This document shows, in pieces, positions 23,859-35,500 of a stretch of 64,000 nucleotides of DNA (position 1 is its first letter; each line of letters begins with the position of its first letter). Origin of the DNA: Conus ventricosus (lineage: Eukaryota > Mollusca > Gastropoda > Neogastropoda > Conidae); contig CM031616.1 in assembly GCA_018398815.1 (NCBI GenBank), forward strand, positions 33,950,647 through 34,014,646. The letters run 5' to 3'. Under the pieces are notes generated by a model. The model made no database searches. It saw only the letters and a list, made by a program, of their open reading frames with translations, and had not been told where the DNA came from. Both the position numbers and the translations under genes were made by a program.

Positions 23859-25215
23859 CTAGGTCCCTGTGAAGTCACCGGGCATGGCAGTGAAGAACTG
23901 TTCACCAGACTCCTCCAATTCTGTCGTTGCCTTGGACTCGGCAGTGGGTATCCCTGTCCATTCCTCAATGTTGTCGGCCCATTTTTTTTCTGCCTTTCCG
24001 TTTGGTCTTGCTCCTTCAACTGTTTTCCTGGATGATAGTTTTAGCAGGGCCGTCGGATCTTGAAGACAATGCCAACGAAGTTTTTTTTTTTTGTGCTTGT
24101 GTCAGCAAATCTCAGTATGGCGCGATGTGCTGTTTGATGGTTTGGCACACTTCTTCAATGGTGATGTAATCAGTATATCTGACATGTAGTTTGTTGAAAT
24201 GACACCTCATTTCTGTAGTTAGGTTCCTTCTTTCAGGTCCAGTCACGTATGCATGTATTGAAATGAAATACACCCGTGCATGGAGAAGCCAGATTTGTGT
24301 TTCACCGAGATGTTAATGTCTTTCCATACAGGTTTCAGTTAGGACAGATCCAATGTCTTTGCTTCTCTTGAGAGGATGTTTAATTTAAATCCTCCATCGC
24401 TGAAAATAAACCCCAGATGTATGAACTGTTCAACAGTTCCCAACTTCTATCCATGGATAAATCAGCACTGGAGGAGGTGTTGTGGCTGGCCATTCGCTTT
24501 GTCTTCTCAGTGTTGATATCCATTCTATGTCTCGTAGATGTTTCATCCAGAGTTTCAACAAGCTTAGTGAGTTCTCGTTCAGTGCCCGCCAGGTCGTCAA
24601 AGGGATCTGCAAAGTGAAGGTTCGTGATAGTTCTTGCAGTGCAGATTGTGTTGACATGATCTTCAAGTGGATCATTCATGATGCAGTCCAGGACTACGTT
24701 AAAAAGTATTGGAGAAAAAGGGTCCTTGACGAACCGTAACTGATGTGGCGACCACTCTCCAGTCGCGCCCTTTGTGAGTACTGCAGTGGTCACTCTGAAG
24801 CATATTTGCTGGATGCTGTTGTTTCACCTCTGCACAGACTCTGTCAAACGCCTGTTTGAAGTCTGTGAAGACAGGAAAGAACTTCTGTTGTTGCGGGTGT
24901 TTTGGTGAAGGGTTAAAGATATGTTTAATGATACTTCAGCCTCTCAGATTTAACGGTGTCTGTTTATAACCGTAATCTATTCAGAATGATTTTGAACATT
25001 AAGTTTGCTTGCATTTCCAGTCTAATTGATTTTGCTGTTGTTCTGGCAGTGTTGAGGATTTCCTGTCTTTGGAAGCGTGACGATTAGTGATCGATTCCCT
25101 TTTGGCTGTAGCCACACGCCGGTGTGCCAGATTTTGTTACGGATAGCAGTTTATATAACAGTTACTGTGTTTCAAGTGTTCTGCAGGGATGTCGTCCTTG
25201 CACGCATCCTGGTCA
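23859..25215 (-). pseudogene. Decayed non-LTR retrotransposon reverse transcriptase
   Basis: Reading leftward with several frame changes, conserved reverse-transcriptase pieces appear in the right order. They are KDDIPAEHLKHS (near 25200), NPQHCQNNSK and VMFKIILNRLRL (near 25000), FFPVFTDFKQAFDRV (near 24870), a DPFSPILFNVVLDCIM block (near 24720), LHFADPFDDLAGTERELTKL (near 24600) and NSSYIWGL. A C-terminal DNIEEWTGIPTAES stretch ends at a stop at 23859. The longest single frame is 24380-24793. The catalytic box, FADD in active relatives, reads FADP, so the enzyme is dead even apart from the frameshifts. No endonuclease domain is seen upstream, consistent with 5' truncation. I can only place it among the endonuclease-type LINEs common in invertebrates. 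Confidence 0.85.
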
Positions 25216-25235
25216 TGTTTTCAGTGACTTTACTA

Positions 25236-25241
25236 CTACTA

Positions 25242-25277
<36 letters not shown>

Positions 25278-25282
25278 ACTAC
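25236..25282. repeat. (TAC)n trinucleotide microsatellite
   Basis: About 14 repeats of TAC/ACT with two interruptions, 20 bp beyond the upstream edge of the LINE remnant. Confidence 0.93.
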
Positions 25283-25479
25283 TTTCGACAGAGTGTTGGA
25301 ATGTCAGCTCCAGCTGATGAATCCTAAACTGTTGGCACAGTTGGATGGCTTTTGCTTTGTTAATTGTAGAGCTCAAAGCAAAGTTGCTCTCTAACTTCTT
25401 ATAATGTTTTCCTCCTTCATGAGACAGATAACGTCTTTGTCCTAAGTGGAGCTGACTTTAATTTGCGTTGGTCTATTTT
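25283..25479. other. Unassigned sequence
   Basis: About 200 bp between two repeats; nothing recognised. Confidence 0.4.
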
Positions 25480-26078
25480 TTTCACAGATTGAAAGGCTTT
25501 TTGTGTCGTTGTTATCCAGGTTTTTCTCTAAAGTTTTCACACTCTTTATTTCCATTCCGTTTTACATCCACCATTAGCACGTTCTTCTCTCCTCATTCCT
25601 TTCAACATTTGTTTTCATCACATTTTCCACTCTTCATTCCTCCCCTCATTCATTATCCTTGCGTTCTCCTTTCCTATCCTGTCTCCTGATCACAACCACC
25701 ATTTTCTCCTATTCTCATTCTCTCCATCATTCGTCATGCTTAATGTTCTGCCGGTTATCATTCATCCTTCTCGAGTTCTCTCCATCAGTCATCAGTCTTG
25801 CAATCTTGTCTTTCCTCCCAGGCTCATCGTTCATTTATCGTTCTGGCATTATCTTCTTCCCCTCCGGTCCATCATTGATTCTTCTCCAGTTGTCGTTCCT
25901 TCTCGACCGTCATCGTTCATTACTACGTTCTCCTCTTTTTCTCCAGTCCACCGTCCATCGGTTTCACGTTTTGCACATCCGACTCTGTCTATCATTCATC
26001 CTTCTCACGTTCTGCTCCTGCCATCCAGTCTCTCATTCCTCATTCCTCTCGTTTATTCAGCATTCCTCTCGTTCATGA
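25480..26078. repeat. Degenerate pyrimidine-rich repeat region
   Basis: Loose units such as TCCATCATTCATCCTTCTC, ACGTTCTCCTC and CATTCCTCTCGTT recur at about 40-50 bp, as in 16380-17866. Open frames of 139 and 165 codons (Ser/Leu/Pro/His-rich) follow from the composition and are not credited as genes. Confidence 0.6.
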
Positions 26079-26091
26079 TCATGATCATATC

Positions 26092-26107
26092 GCAGCAGCA
26101 GCAGCAG

Positions 26108-26182
<75 letters not shown>
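26092..26182. repeat. (CAG)n then (CT)n microsatellite
   Basis: Five CAG repeats followed by an uninterrupted (CT)n tract of about 35 units. Confidence 0.96.
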
Positions 26183-26911
<729 letters not shown>

Positions 26912-28140
26912 TCCGTCGTTGATTCGTTCAGTCGGTCGATCAGTCATGCATTCGGTCAGTCGGTCGTTCAGTCATTTATTAGTACGGTCGGTCAGTCCGA
27001 CGTTCAGTCATTGATTCGTTCGGACGGACAGTTCGTCGTTTAGTCGTTCGTTCGTAAATTTGTTCAGTCGTTCGCTCGTTCAGTCATTGATTTGTTCAGT
27101 CGTTCAATCGATCGTTCAGACATTCGTTCGTTCAGTCACTCGGTCGTTCAGTCATTGAACACATTCGTTCATAAATTTGTTCGGTCGCTCCCTTATTAGT
27201 CATTCATCGGTCAGTCGGTTGTTCATTCATTCATTCGTTCGTTCAGTTACGCAGTTGGTCGTTCAGTTATTCGTTTGTGCATGTATTCGGTCGTTCGCTT
27301 GGTCGGTCTTTTTTTGTTTGTTTGTTTGTTTAGTCGGTAAATCGGTCAGTCATCATTTACTTAGGTCGGTCGATCGAGCGTTCAGTCATTCATTCGTTCA
27401 GTCGGTTCCGTCAATCGTTCGGTCATTCGTTCGTAAATTTGTTTTGGGCTGTCAGTCGTTCAGTCCGTCAATCGGTTATTCAGTCATTCTTTCGTTCAGT
27501 CGGACGTCCAGTCATTCATACGTTCAATCGGGCAGTCGGTCGTTCAGTCATTGATTCGTTCAGTCGGTTGTTGGGTGATTTGTTCCTTTAGTCGGTTATT
27601 CAGTCGTTCAGTTGTTAATTCGTGCAGTCGGTCAGTCGGTCGTTCAGTCATTCGTTCGATTAGTTGGTCAGTTGGTCGCTCAATCATTCATTCGTTCGGT
27701 CAGTAGATCATTCAGTCATTGATTCCTTCTGTCTGTCAGTCCGTCGTTCAGTCATTCGTTCGTTCAGTGAGTCAGTCGTTTGATTTGTTTACTTGGTCAG
27801 TCGGTCGTTCAGTCTCCATTCGGTCAGTCGGTCGTTCAGTCAAGCATTCGTTCCGTCGGTCATTCTGTCAGTCAGTCATTCAGTAAGTTAGTCGGTTGTG
27901 CAGTTATTTTATTCATATAGTCGGTCGTTCACTCTTTGATTCATTTGATCGGTCAGTCGCTCGTTCAATCAGTCGATCAGTCAGTCGTTAGGCCATTTAA
28001 TTGTTCATTAGTTCAGTCGGTCATTAAGTCATTAATTCGTTCAGTCGGTCGTTCAGTTATTCATTCTATCAGTCGTTCGCTCAATCATTGATTCAGTCAG
28101 TCGGTCGTCATTCGTCAGTCGGTCGTTCAGTCAGTCATTC

Positions 28141-28510
28141 GATCGGTCGCTCGTTCAGTCACTGGCTTGTTCAGTTGATGAGTTAGTCGTTCAGTCATTC
28201 ATTCGTAAATTTGCATGGTCGGTCGCTCGTTCATTCAGTAATAAGTTCTGTCGGTCGTTCAGTCATTCATTCGATCGGTCGCTCGTTCAGTCACTGGCTT
28301 GCTTAGTTGATGAGGTACTTGTTCAGTCAGTCATTCGTAAATTTGTATGGTCGGTCGCTCGTTCATTCAGTAATAAGTTCTGTCGGTCGTTCAGTCATTC
28401 ATTCGATCGGTCGCTCGTTCAGTCACTGGCTTGCTTAGTTGATGAGGTACTTGTTCAGTCAGTCATTCGTAAATTTGTATGGTCGGTCGCTCGTTCATTC
28501 AGTCCTAAGT
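28141..28510. repeat. 132-bp higher-order repeat inside the 4-base-word satellite
   Basis: GATCGGTCGCTCGTTCAGTC then ACTGGCTTG starts at 28141, 28273 and 28405. The second and third copies are nearly identical; the first has AGTTAGTCG where they have AGGTACTTG. Confidence 0.88.
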
Positions 28511-28969
28511 TCTGTCGGCCAGTCGGTCATTCATTTGGTAGGTCGGTCGTTAAGTCATTCGTTCGTAAGTTTCTTCGGTCGTTTACTCATAGTCATTCAA
28601 TTATTCAGTCGGTCCATCGGTCGTTCAGCCACTCACTCGTTCAGTTGGTCACTCGGTCGTCCATTCATTCATTCATTCATTCATTCATTTAGTGGATCCG
28701 TTTGCCGTTCATTCATTCATTCGTACAATCGGTCGTTCAGTCTATGATTCCTTCAGTCGGTCGTTTAGTCATTGATTCGTTCAGTCGGTCAGATGGTCGT
28801 TCAGGATCGATTCGTTCATTGATTCAGTCAGCCACTCGTTCATTCATTGAGTCGATCGTTCAGACATTGATTCGTTCAGGCGCGTCGATCGGTCATTTAT
28901 TCGTTCAGTCGGTCAGTCAGTCGGCCAGTCGTCAGACACTCGTTTGCTCAGTTACTGTCGGTCGCTCAG

Positions 28970-29485
28970 TCATTGCTTCGTTCAGTCGGTAAGTCGATCG
29001 TTCAGTCGTTGATTCGGTCAGTCGGTTTGTCAGTCGTTCGTTCAGTCATTGCTTCGTTCAGTCGGTAAGTCGATCGTTCGGTCATTGATTCGGTCAGTCG
29101 GTTTGTCAGTCGTTCGTTCAGTCATCGCTTCGTTCAGTCGGTAAGTCGATCGTTCAGCCATTGATTCGGTCAGTCGGTTTGTCAGTCGTTCGTTCAGGCA
29201 TTGCTTCGTTCAGTCGGTAAGTCGATCGTTTAGCCATTGATTCGGTCAGTCGGTTTGTCAGTCGTTCGTTCAGTCATTGCTTCGTTCAGTCGGTAATCGA
29301 TCGTTCAGCCATGATTCGGTTAGTCGGTTTGTCAGTCGTTCGTTCTGTCATTGCTTCGTTCAGTCGGCAAGTCGATCGTTCAGTCATTGATTCGGTCAGT
29401 CGGTTTGTCAGTCGGTCGTTCAGTCATTGCTTCGTTCAGTCGGCAAGTCGATCGTTCAGCCATTGATTCGTTCAGTCGGTTGTCA
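28970..29485. repeat. 76-bp higher-order repeat inside the 4-base-word satellite
   Basis: The unit is CATTGCTTCGTTCAGTCGGT, then AAGTCGATCGTTCAG, then a CATTGATTCGGTCAGTCGGT block and TTGTCAGTCGTTCGTTCAGT. Six to seven copies; two have one-base losses near 29297 and 29312, and the last copies have GGCAAG for GGTAAG. Confidence 0.9.
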
Positions 29486-29588
29486 GTCGGTCGTTCAGTC
29501 ATTGATTCGGTCAGTCGTTCATTTAGTCATGATTCGTTCGATCGGTCAGTCGGTCGCTAAGTCATATATTCGTTCAGTCGGCTGGCCA

Positions 29589-32500
29589 ACGGCGAGCCAC
29601 AGATGCAGGGCGTGACATGGGGTGGAGGGTAGGACACGGGGGTGTGGATGCTGGTCGTAACGAGGATGGGGTGAATGGAAGTGTGAGGAGAAGCAAGTAC
29701 CGGCTATGACGTTTGGGGATACGTGAGACGCGATGTAGGCTATGCTATGGGTACGGGTCGCCTTTGCACCGTACAACATGGTTGCGGGTATAAAAGAATG
29801 GGGACACGGTGTATGACATGGGTGGTTGTCCGGCAGTCGCGGTTGTTGAACGTTTCATTGGCCGGAGGGGGGGGGGAGGGGCACAAGCAGGGCATAACAT
29901 GAGTGGGGAGTACAGGAAAGCAGATTCTAGGGCTGACATAGTGGTGGGTGGGGTGGGGGGTGAAGATGCAGGGTGTAACAACATGGGCGGGATACAGGGA
30001 TCGCGGATTTCAGAGCTTGACGTTGGTGGTATGAAGGGTGCGCGGAGTTCAGATCGTGACAGGGGTGGGAAGGGGCGCGCAGAATTGACGGCATGACATG
30101 AGTTGGGGGTGTGGATTTCTGTGCCTGACCTGAGTAGGGGTAAAAGAGGGGTACATGTGCGGATGTCGGGGATTGACATGGGTTCTGGTACGGAGGCACG
30201 GACTTTAGAGCATGATATAGGTGGGGGTAGGGTAGGGTAGGGAAGGTGACACGAATGAGCGTAATGGGACAGAGGGCGATGATGAAGGGCGTGCCATGGG
30301 TGGGCTTATTGGCGCTGAAGGATGAGGTTAAAGCGCGTGACATGGTGCGCGTATTGGGGCAGACGGGGCGCAGATGAAGGGTGTGACCTGGATAGGCCGT
30401 ATTGGCAAAAGGAGCGTTCGGATTGAGCGCGTGACGTGGGTGTCCAACTGACGCAGAAAGAGCACTGAAGAAGGGCGTGACATGGTGAGTGTTTTATTGG
30501 GGCAGAGGGGCGCTGGTGAGGGATGTGACATGGGCGTATTTGGGCAGAAGGGGCGCGGATTAAGGACGTGACTGTGTGGGCGTACTGGGTAGAGGGAGCA
30601 GATAAAGGACGTGACATGGGTGTCTCATTGGGGCTGAAGGAGTGGGGATGAAGGGCGTGATGTGGGTGTTCTACTGGGCAGAGGGGACGCAGATGCATGG
30701 TGGCACAGGGGTGAGCGACCTGGAAGGGGGAGGGAACGCATGCAGCGCGTGAAATGTATGTTCGTAAGGGGGGTGGGGGGTGGGAGTGGATGCACATGGG
30801 TGGCGTAATGGGAAGAGACAGCTTGTAGGCAAGGCGTGACATGAGTCACAAAATGAGCGAACGTAAGGGGGGAGGGTAAGGAGGAGAGGCACTAACGCAT
30901 ACGTGGGAGGGGGAGGGAAGGAGCGGATGAAGGGTATGATGTGTGGCGGTACGGGGCACGTGAATGGAGGTATAGCATGGTTTCGGCGCCGTGCAAGCAG
31001 GGTAAGTCTTTGGGTGGGGGTAAGGGGGTCGTGGATGGGAGAGTACGACATAGTGGCGGGTGGGGAGGATGCGGATACAGTGCATGACATCAGTGAGGGT
31101 ACGGGCGGTCGTGGATGCAGGGCGTGACATGCAGGGGGCGCAGATGCAGGTGTGACATTGATGAGATTATAGAGTGTTTATTTTGGGCCTACACATGGGT
31201 GGGAATAGGGGTCATGGAGTTTCAATTATGATATAGGTTGGGGTACTGGGAAGGGCGAGGAGGGAACGGTGGGTCGCATCGATTTCAAGGCGGGTCATGG
31301 GTGGGACCATGAGGGTAGGGGCTCGTTTGGGGTGCTGGAAGGGCAAGGAAGAAAGAGGGTGGGAGCGGGTAGCATCGATTTCAGGGCGTTCATGGTGGAC
31401 CTTGAGGGTAGGGACTCTCGCACTTGACATGCGTGGAGTAGTGGAAGGGTTAGGGGGAACCGATTTCAGGGTATGGGAGGGAGGATGCAGGACGTAGCAT
31501 GGGACGTTCAGGGTGCACAGATTTCAGGGCGTGACATGGGTGAGGGTGTGGGACATGACAGGTGTGGATGAAGAAAAAAGCGAATATCCATGGTCTTACA
31601 TGTGCTCATAAAAGAGGGCGTCAATGCAGGAGAGACATGGGTGGGAATACTTGGGAAGAAGGGGGGACAGATTAAGGGCGTGGCTTGGGTGGGATTTGGG
31701 AAGAGGGGCTAGAATGAGGGCGTCTGTGTTTAGGCGAGTAGGCGTGAATGGGGGCAGAGGAGGTGTGGATGGTAGGCGACTTGAGGGGTATTAAGGCAGA
31801 GGGGCGGAGGGGTGAATGGGTGTGATGTGGGTGGGGTGATGGGGGTAGAAGTGGCATGGATGCGAGCTGGATGACAGGATGGGCGTATTGGGGAGAGGGG
31901 GCGCGGATGAGGGCGTGATATGGTGGGCGGGTTATTGGGGCAGAGGGGGCGCGGATGAAGGGCGTGATATGGGTTGGTGAGCAGGTGGGTGCATATGCAG
32001 GGCGTGACATGGGTTGGCGAGCAAGGTGGGTGCATATGCAGGGCGTGGACATGGGTTGGGCGAGCAAGGTGGGTGCATATGCAGGGCGGGACATGGGTGG
32101 GCGAGCAAGGTGGGTGCATATGCAGGGCGTGACAGGGTGGGCGAGCAAGGTGGGTGCATATGCAGGGCGTGACATGGGTGGGCGAGCAAGGTGGGTGCAT
32201 ATGCAGGGCGTGACATGGGTGGGCGAGCAAGGTGGGTGCATATGCAGGGCGTGACATGGGTGGGCGAGCAAGGTGGGTGCATATGCAGGGCGTGACATGG
32301 GTGGGCGAGCAAGGTGTGTGCATATGCAGGGCGTGACATGGGTTGGCGAGCAAGGTGGGTGCATATGCAGGGCGTGACATGGGTTGGCGAGCAAGGTGTG
32401 TGCATATGCAGGGCGTGACATGGGTTGGCGAGCAAGGTGGGTGCATATACAGGGCGTAACATGAGATGGCGAGGAAGGTGGGTGCAGGTGCAGGGCGTGA

Positions 32501-34445
32501 CATGGCCGGGCAAACAGGAGGGGGATGGGGTAGTGTGGATGCACATGGGTTGGTGTAAAGGGGGAAAGGGAGCGTGTCGGCAGGGCGTCACATGGATGGG
32601 TGTAAGGGGGGGGGGGGGGGGGGGCGAGAAGCACAGATACATGTGACAAGGATGGGCGAATTGGGAAGGGGGTACAGAGGAGAGGCACATATGCAGAGCT
32701 CGACTTGTATGGACATACATGAGAGGGAGTTTGAGAGGAACGAATGTAGGCTATGACTATGGGGGCACAGGGGACGTAGGATCGAGTCGATTTCAAGGCG
32801 TAACATGGGTAGGACGGGGGTGAGGGGGGGGGGGGGGGGGGACTCTTTCCATAGGTGGGATAGTGGAAGGATGGTGGGGGTAGGGGGGGGGGCTGATGTC
32901 AGGGCCTGACGAGAATCTGGGTACGGGAGGACGCGGAGTTTACAGCATGACATAGATGGTGGTAGGATGGGGAGAATACAGGACGTGACACGGGTGGTCA
33001 TACAAGATGCACAGATTTCAGGACGTGACATGGGGGAGGGTATACGATATGCCAAGAGCGGGTGAACAGGAAGCGAAGATTCAGGGCCTGACGTGTGTGG
33101 GCGTACAGGGGGCGTTGATGCAAGGTGTGAAATGGGTGGGCGTAGATGGGAAGCGGGGGCGAGGATGAAGGGCGTGACGTTGGTTAGGTTATGAAGCAGA
33201 GGGGGCATGGATGCAGGGCGTGCGTGCCACAGATAGGTGTATTGGGGCAGAGGGGGCGCGGGTGAAAGGCGTAAGGTGGCTCGACGTATTCGGGACAGAG
33301 AGGCAGATGAAGGGCTTAACATGTTGGGCGTATTGGGGCACTAAGGGCGCGGATGAAGGGTGTGGCGTGGGTGTTTTATTGAGGCAGAGAGGGCGCAGAT
33401 GAAGGACATGATGTGGGTGTTTTATTGGGGCAGAGGGGTCACGGATGAAGGGCGTGATATGATTGGCGTATTGGGGCAGAGAGGGCGCGGATGAAGGGAG
33501 TGACATGACGGATGTATAGGAGCAAAAGGGGCACAGATATAGGGCATGATGCGGTGGGGGGTATTGGAGTAGATAGGAGGTGGATGAAGGCCTGATATGG
33601 TGGGCATATGGGGGGCGCGGATGAAAGGCGTGAGGTGGGTGGACGAACTCAAAAGGGGGGGGGGGGGGGGGGCAGGAGCAGGGGTGGAACGGATGTAATG
33701 CGTGGAATGGATGGGCGGAAAGGGGGCGGGGGAGCGTGGATGCATGTGAGTGGGCGTAACAGGAAGGAGGGAGAGGGGGCGCAGATGAAGGGCGTGATTT
33801 GATGGGAGTAGTCGGGCAGAGGGACGGATGAAGGGCATGACGTAGTGGGCGTATTGGGTGGAGAGGGTGTACTGGGCTGGGGGAGATGGGACTCGGATAA
33901 GGGTGTGACGTTGATGACTTATTGAGACAGGGGGGTTGCCGATGAAAGGCGTGACATGGTGGTGGTATTGGGGCTGTGGGGGCATAGATGAAGGGCGTGA
34001 CGTGGGTGGGCGGGCCAACTGGAGGGGTGTGCGGTTAGAACGGATGCAGCATATGAAATTACGGGTGTCTGGGCGGGAGGGGGAGCAGGCACTTATACAC
34101 ATGTGTGTGGCGTAGTGGGGAGGAGAGAGCGCGTAAACGGGCGTGACATTGATAGGCAAACTGTGAGGGAGGTGGGATTGAAAAAGGCCCGGACGCAGGA
34201 TGGGCCTAGGAGGAAGGGGGTGGGGGTGGGGCAAATGAGAGGTATGACGTGTGGGGGTACGGAAGACGTGGATGCAGGGTATTCGTGGGTATGGGGTCGC
34301 GGATACAGAGGGTGACATGGGTTGGGGCACAGGGGTCGTGGATGCAGGGTACGGCATGGTTGAGGGAATAGAAAACGTGGATATACATGGGTAGTATTTG
34401 AGGAGTGGGGTGGAAGGAGGTGACAGGATGCTGGAGAGCAATGTT
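29589..34445. repeat. G-rich degenerate minisatellite region, about 4.9 kb
   Basis: Variants of GGGCGTGACATGGGTGGGCG followed by TATTGGGGCAGAGGGGGCGC and GGATGAA recur at 40-55 bp throughout. The plus strand is strongly G-rich and the minus strand C-rich. Stop codons are rare on the minus strand, so all its frames show long His/Pro/Ala/Cys-rich openings (up to 374 codons). No domain or start context supports a gene. Several poly-G runs occur (29868, 32608, 32827, 33656). Confidence 0.9.
31975..32515. repeat. Homogenised 41-bp minisatellite island, about 13 copies
   Basis: The unit is GCAGGGCGTGACATGGGTGG followed by GCGAGCAAGGTGGGTGCATA and T, 41 bp. Copies differ by GGTT for GGTG, a few missing bases, and ATACAGG for ATGCAGG at the far end. 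Because 41 is not a multiple of 3, consecutive units are read in rotating frames, and all three minus-strand frames are open across the island. Confidence 0.95.
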
Positions 34446-34513
34446 TTTTTAGTCTAGTGGGCCTTTTCTTTGTTTATTTTTAACGCCAGTTTGTTTTTTG
34501 TTGTTGATTTTTA
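34446..34513. other. T-rich spacer
   Basis: Short T-rich stretch between the G-rich satellite and the insertion that begins at 34519. Confidence 0.5.
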
Positions 34514-34518
34514 ATCAC
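34514..34518. repeat. Target-site duplication, left copy (ATCAC)
   Basis: ATCAC immediately before TGTCACGA; the same five bases follow the other end at 39189-39193. Confidence 0.75.
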
Positions 34519-34525
34519 TGTCACG

Positions 34526-34560
34526 ACCGACCCTGAAGGTCTGCCCTGACAGGATCGGTC
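34526..34560. repeat. Imperfect hairpin next to the left element end
   Basis: GACCGACCCTG and CAGGATCGGTC are inverted with one mismatch around a 12-14 base loop. It lies a few bases inside the left end. It may be a fold-back within the LTR; no function is shown. Confidence 0.55.
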
Positions 34561-34654
34561 TAGGTGGGAGTGAAGGGAGTGACCGACCTCGCACGCCCCG
34601 CAAGAGACCACACAAGAAAGATTACAATACAATACACCATTTATTCACACCAGC

Positions 34655-34800
34655 ACACACATAGTCACAAATAAGCATTCCAACACATACAACACGCACA
34701 ATCACAATTAAGCATTTCAACACACAACATGCACATAGTCCCAAACAAGCATTCCGACACACACAACATGCACAATCATAAATAATCATTTCCAACAGTC
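34655..34800. repeat. 37-bp tandem repeat inside the left copy
   Basis: CATTCCAACACATACAACA, then CGCACAATCACAATTAAG, recurs three to four times (near 34675, 34712 and 34749) with variants such as CATGCACAATCATAAATAAT. A similar CATGCACAATC unit repeats at 37332-37440 in the right copy. Confidence 0.8.
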
Positions 34801-35480
34801 ATTCCTTTCCTTGCTTCCCGTGGTTCCCTCACACCTCTGTCTCTCCAAAGTCCTCCGAGAGCACCGGGTCGATTCAGGCACCCCAGACCGGGTCTGTTCC
34901 TGAGTATAGTCTTTCAAGGCCGACACCCTTGACACACCCGCACACCCCAAATAGCATGATACAGTGCTAACCACACCCGGTCGCGGGCGTTGCAGGAGGT
35001 CCGTAGACAGTGGAGGACGCCTCCGGTGGGACGAGGCGCCGTCGCGGAAAGTCCCGGACAGGGCCAGGAACGCTCGCAAACATAAAACACTCGTTCCCCT
35101 TGCACACACAAACAGACGGTGGCCGAAGACTAAGAGACCGGTGATTGTGACAGGGGCGGACGAGCGAGACCAAGCAAGTACCAACCCTGAATCACCAGGT
35201 TCTCCCCCATCCCCACCGACTACCGCATCACCAGATGCATAAAAAGGAGAAAGACTTTTGGATATAATTTTGACTGGCCAGGTTAAAGATTGAATTAACC
35301 AGAAAAAAAAAATGGTCTCAAACAATATTTCTTTTATAATTTTGAAAACCAAAAGAAATTGCGCAAAAGAGAAGAATTAGCCGGCTAACAAGAAAAAAAC
35401 AACAACAAATAAACCACGAAACTGATGCTGTACCAGCTACCCGTGGGTGACCCAAAGTGGCGGGTTTCAAGCGACTCTAG
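34745..35480 (+). repeat. Left copy of the internal direct duplication (probable LTR part)
   Basis: It matches 37400-37700 and then 38248-38640 with few differences. The match covers TCCGAGAGCACCGGGTCGAT, the GCGGGCGTTGCAGGAGGTCC segment, AACATAAAACACTCGTTCCC and GATGCATAAAAAGGAGAAAG. Against the right copy it lacks about 547 bp at 35071. It ends shortly before the N gap. An open frame ending TTASPDA is kept in both copies but I do not recognise it. Confidence 0.88.
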
Positions 35481-35500
35481 GATGGACCACCGTCCTCGAA

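Larger units (their letters stand above)
26908..29588. repeat. Satellite built from 4-base words, about 2.7 kb
   Basis: Nearly the whole stretch divides into tetranucleotides ending in T (CAGT, CGGT, CGTT, CATT, GATT and relatives), for example CAGT CGGT CGTT CAGT CATT. Word order looks irregular over most of it, but two higher-order arrays exist. A 132-bp unit repeats at 28141, 28273 and 28405, and a 76-bp unit repeats six to seven times from about 28970 to 29480. Both periods are multiples of 4. A 12-base period in a 4-base grammar gives open frames rich in Ser, Arg, Val and Phe; these are not genes. Confidence 0.9.

Noticed and set aside
31672..32796. Minus-strand open frame of 374 codons
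   Set aside because: It follows a stop-free 41-bp minisatellite and its degenerate flanks. All three minus frames are open at once, so openness is not evidence of coding. Kept only as a repeat observation.
29745..34441. Series of Pro/His/Cys-rich minus-strand frames (up to 339 codons)
   Set aside because: They are produced by the C-rich strand of a degenerate minisatellite and change frame constantly.
34786..35352. Minus-strand open frame of 188 codons in the left duplicate
   Set aside because: It is not kept in the right duplicate because of the 547-bp difference and small indels, and has no recognisable domain. It is probably a chance opening in LTR DNA.
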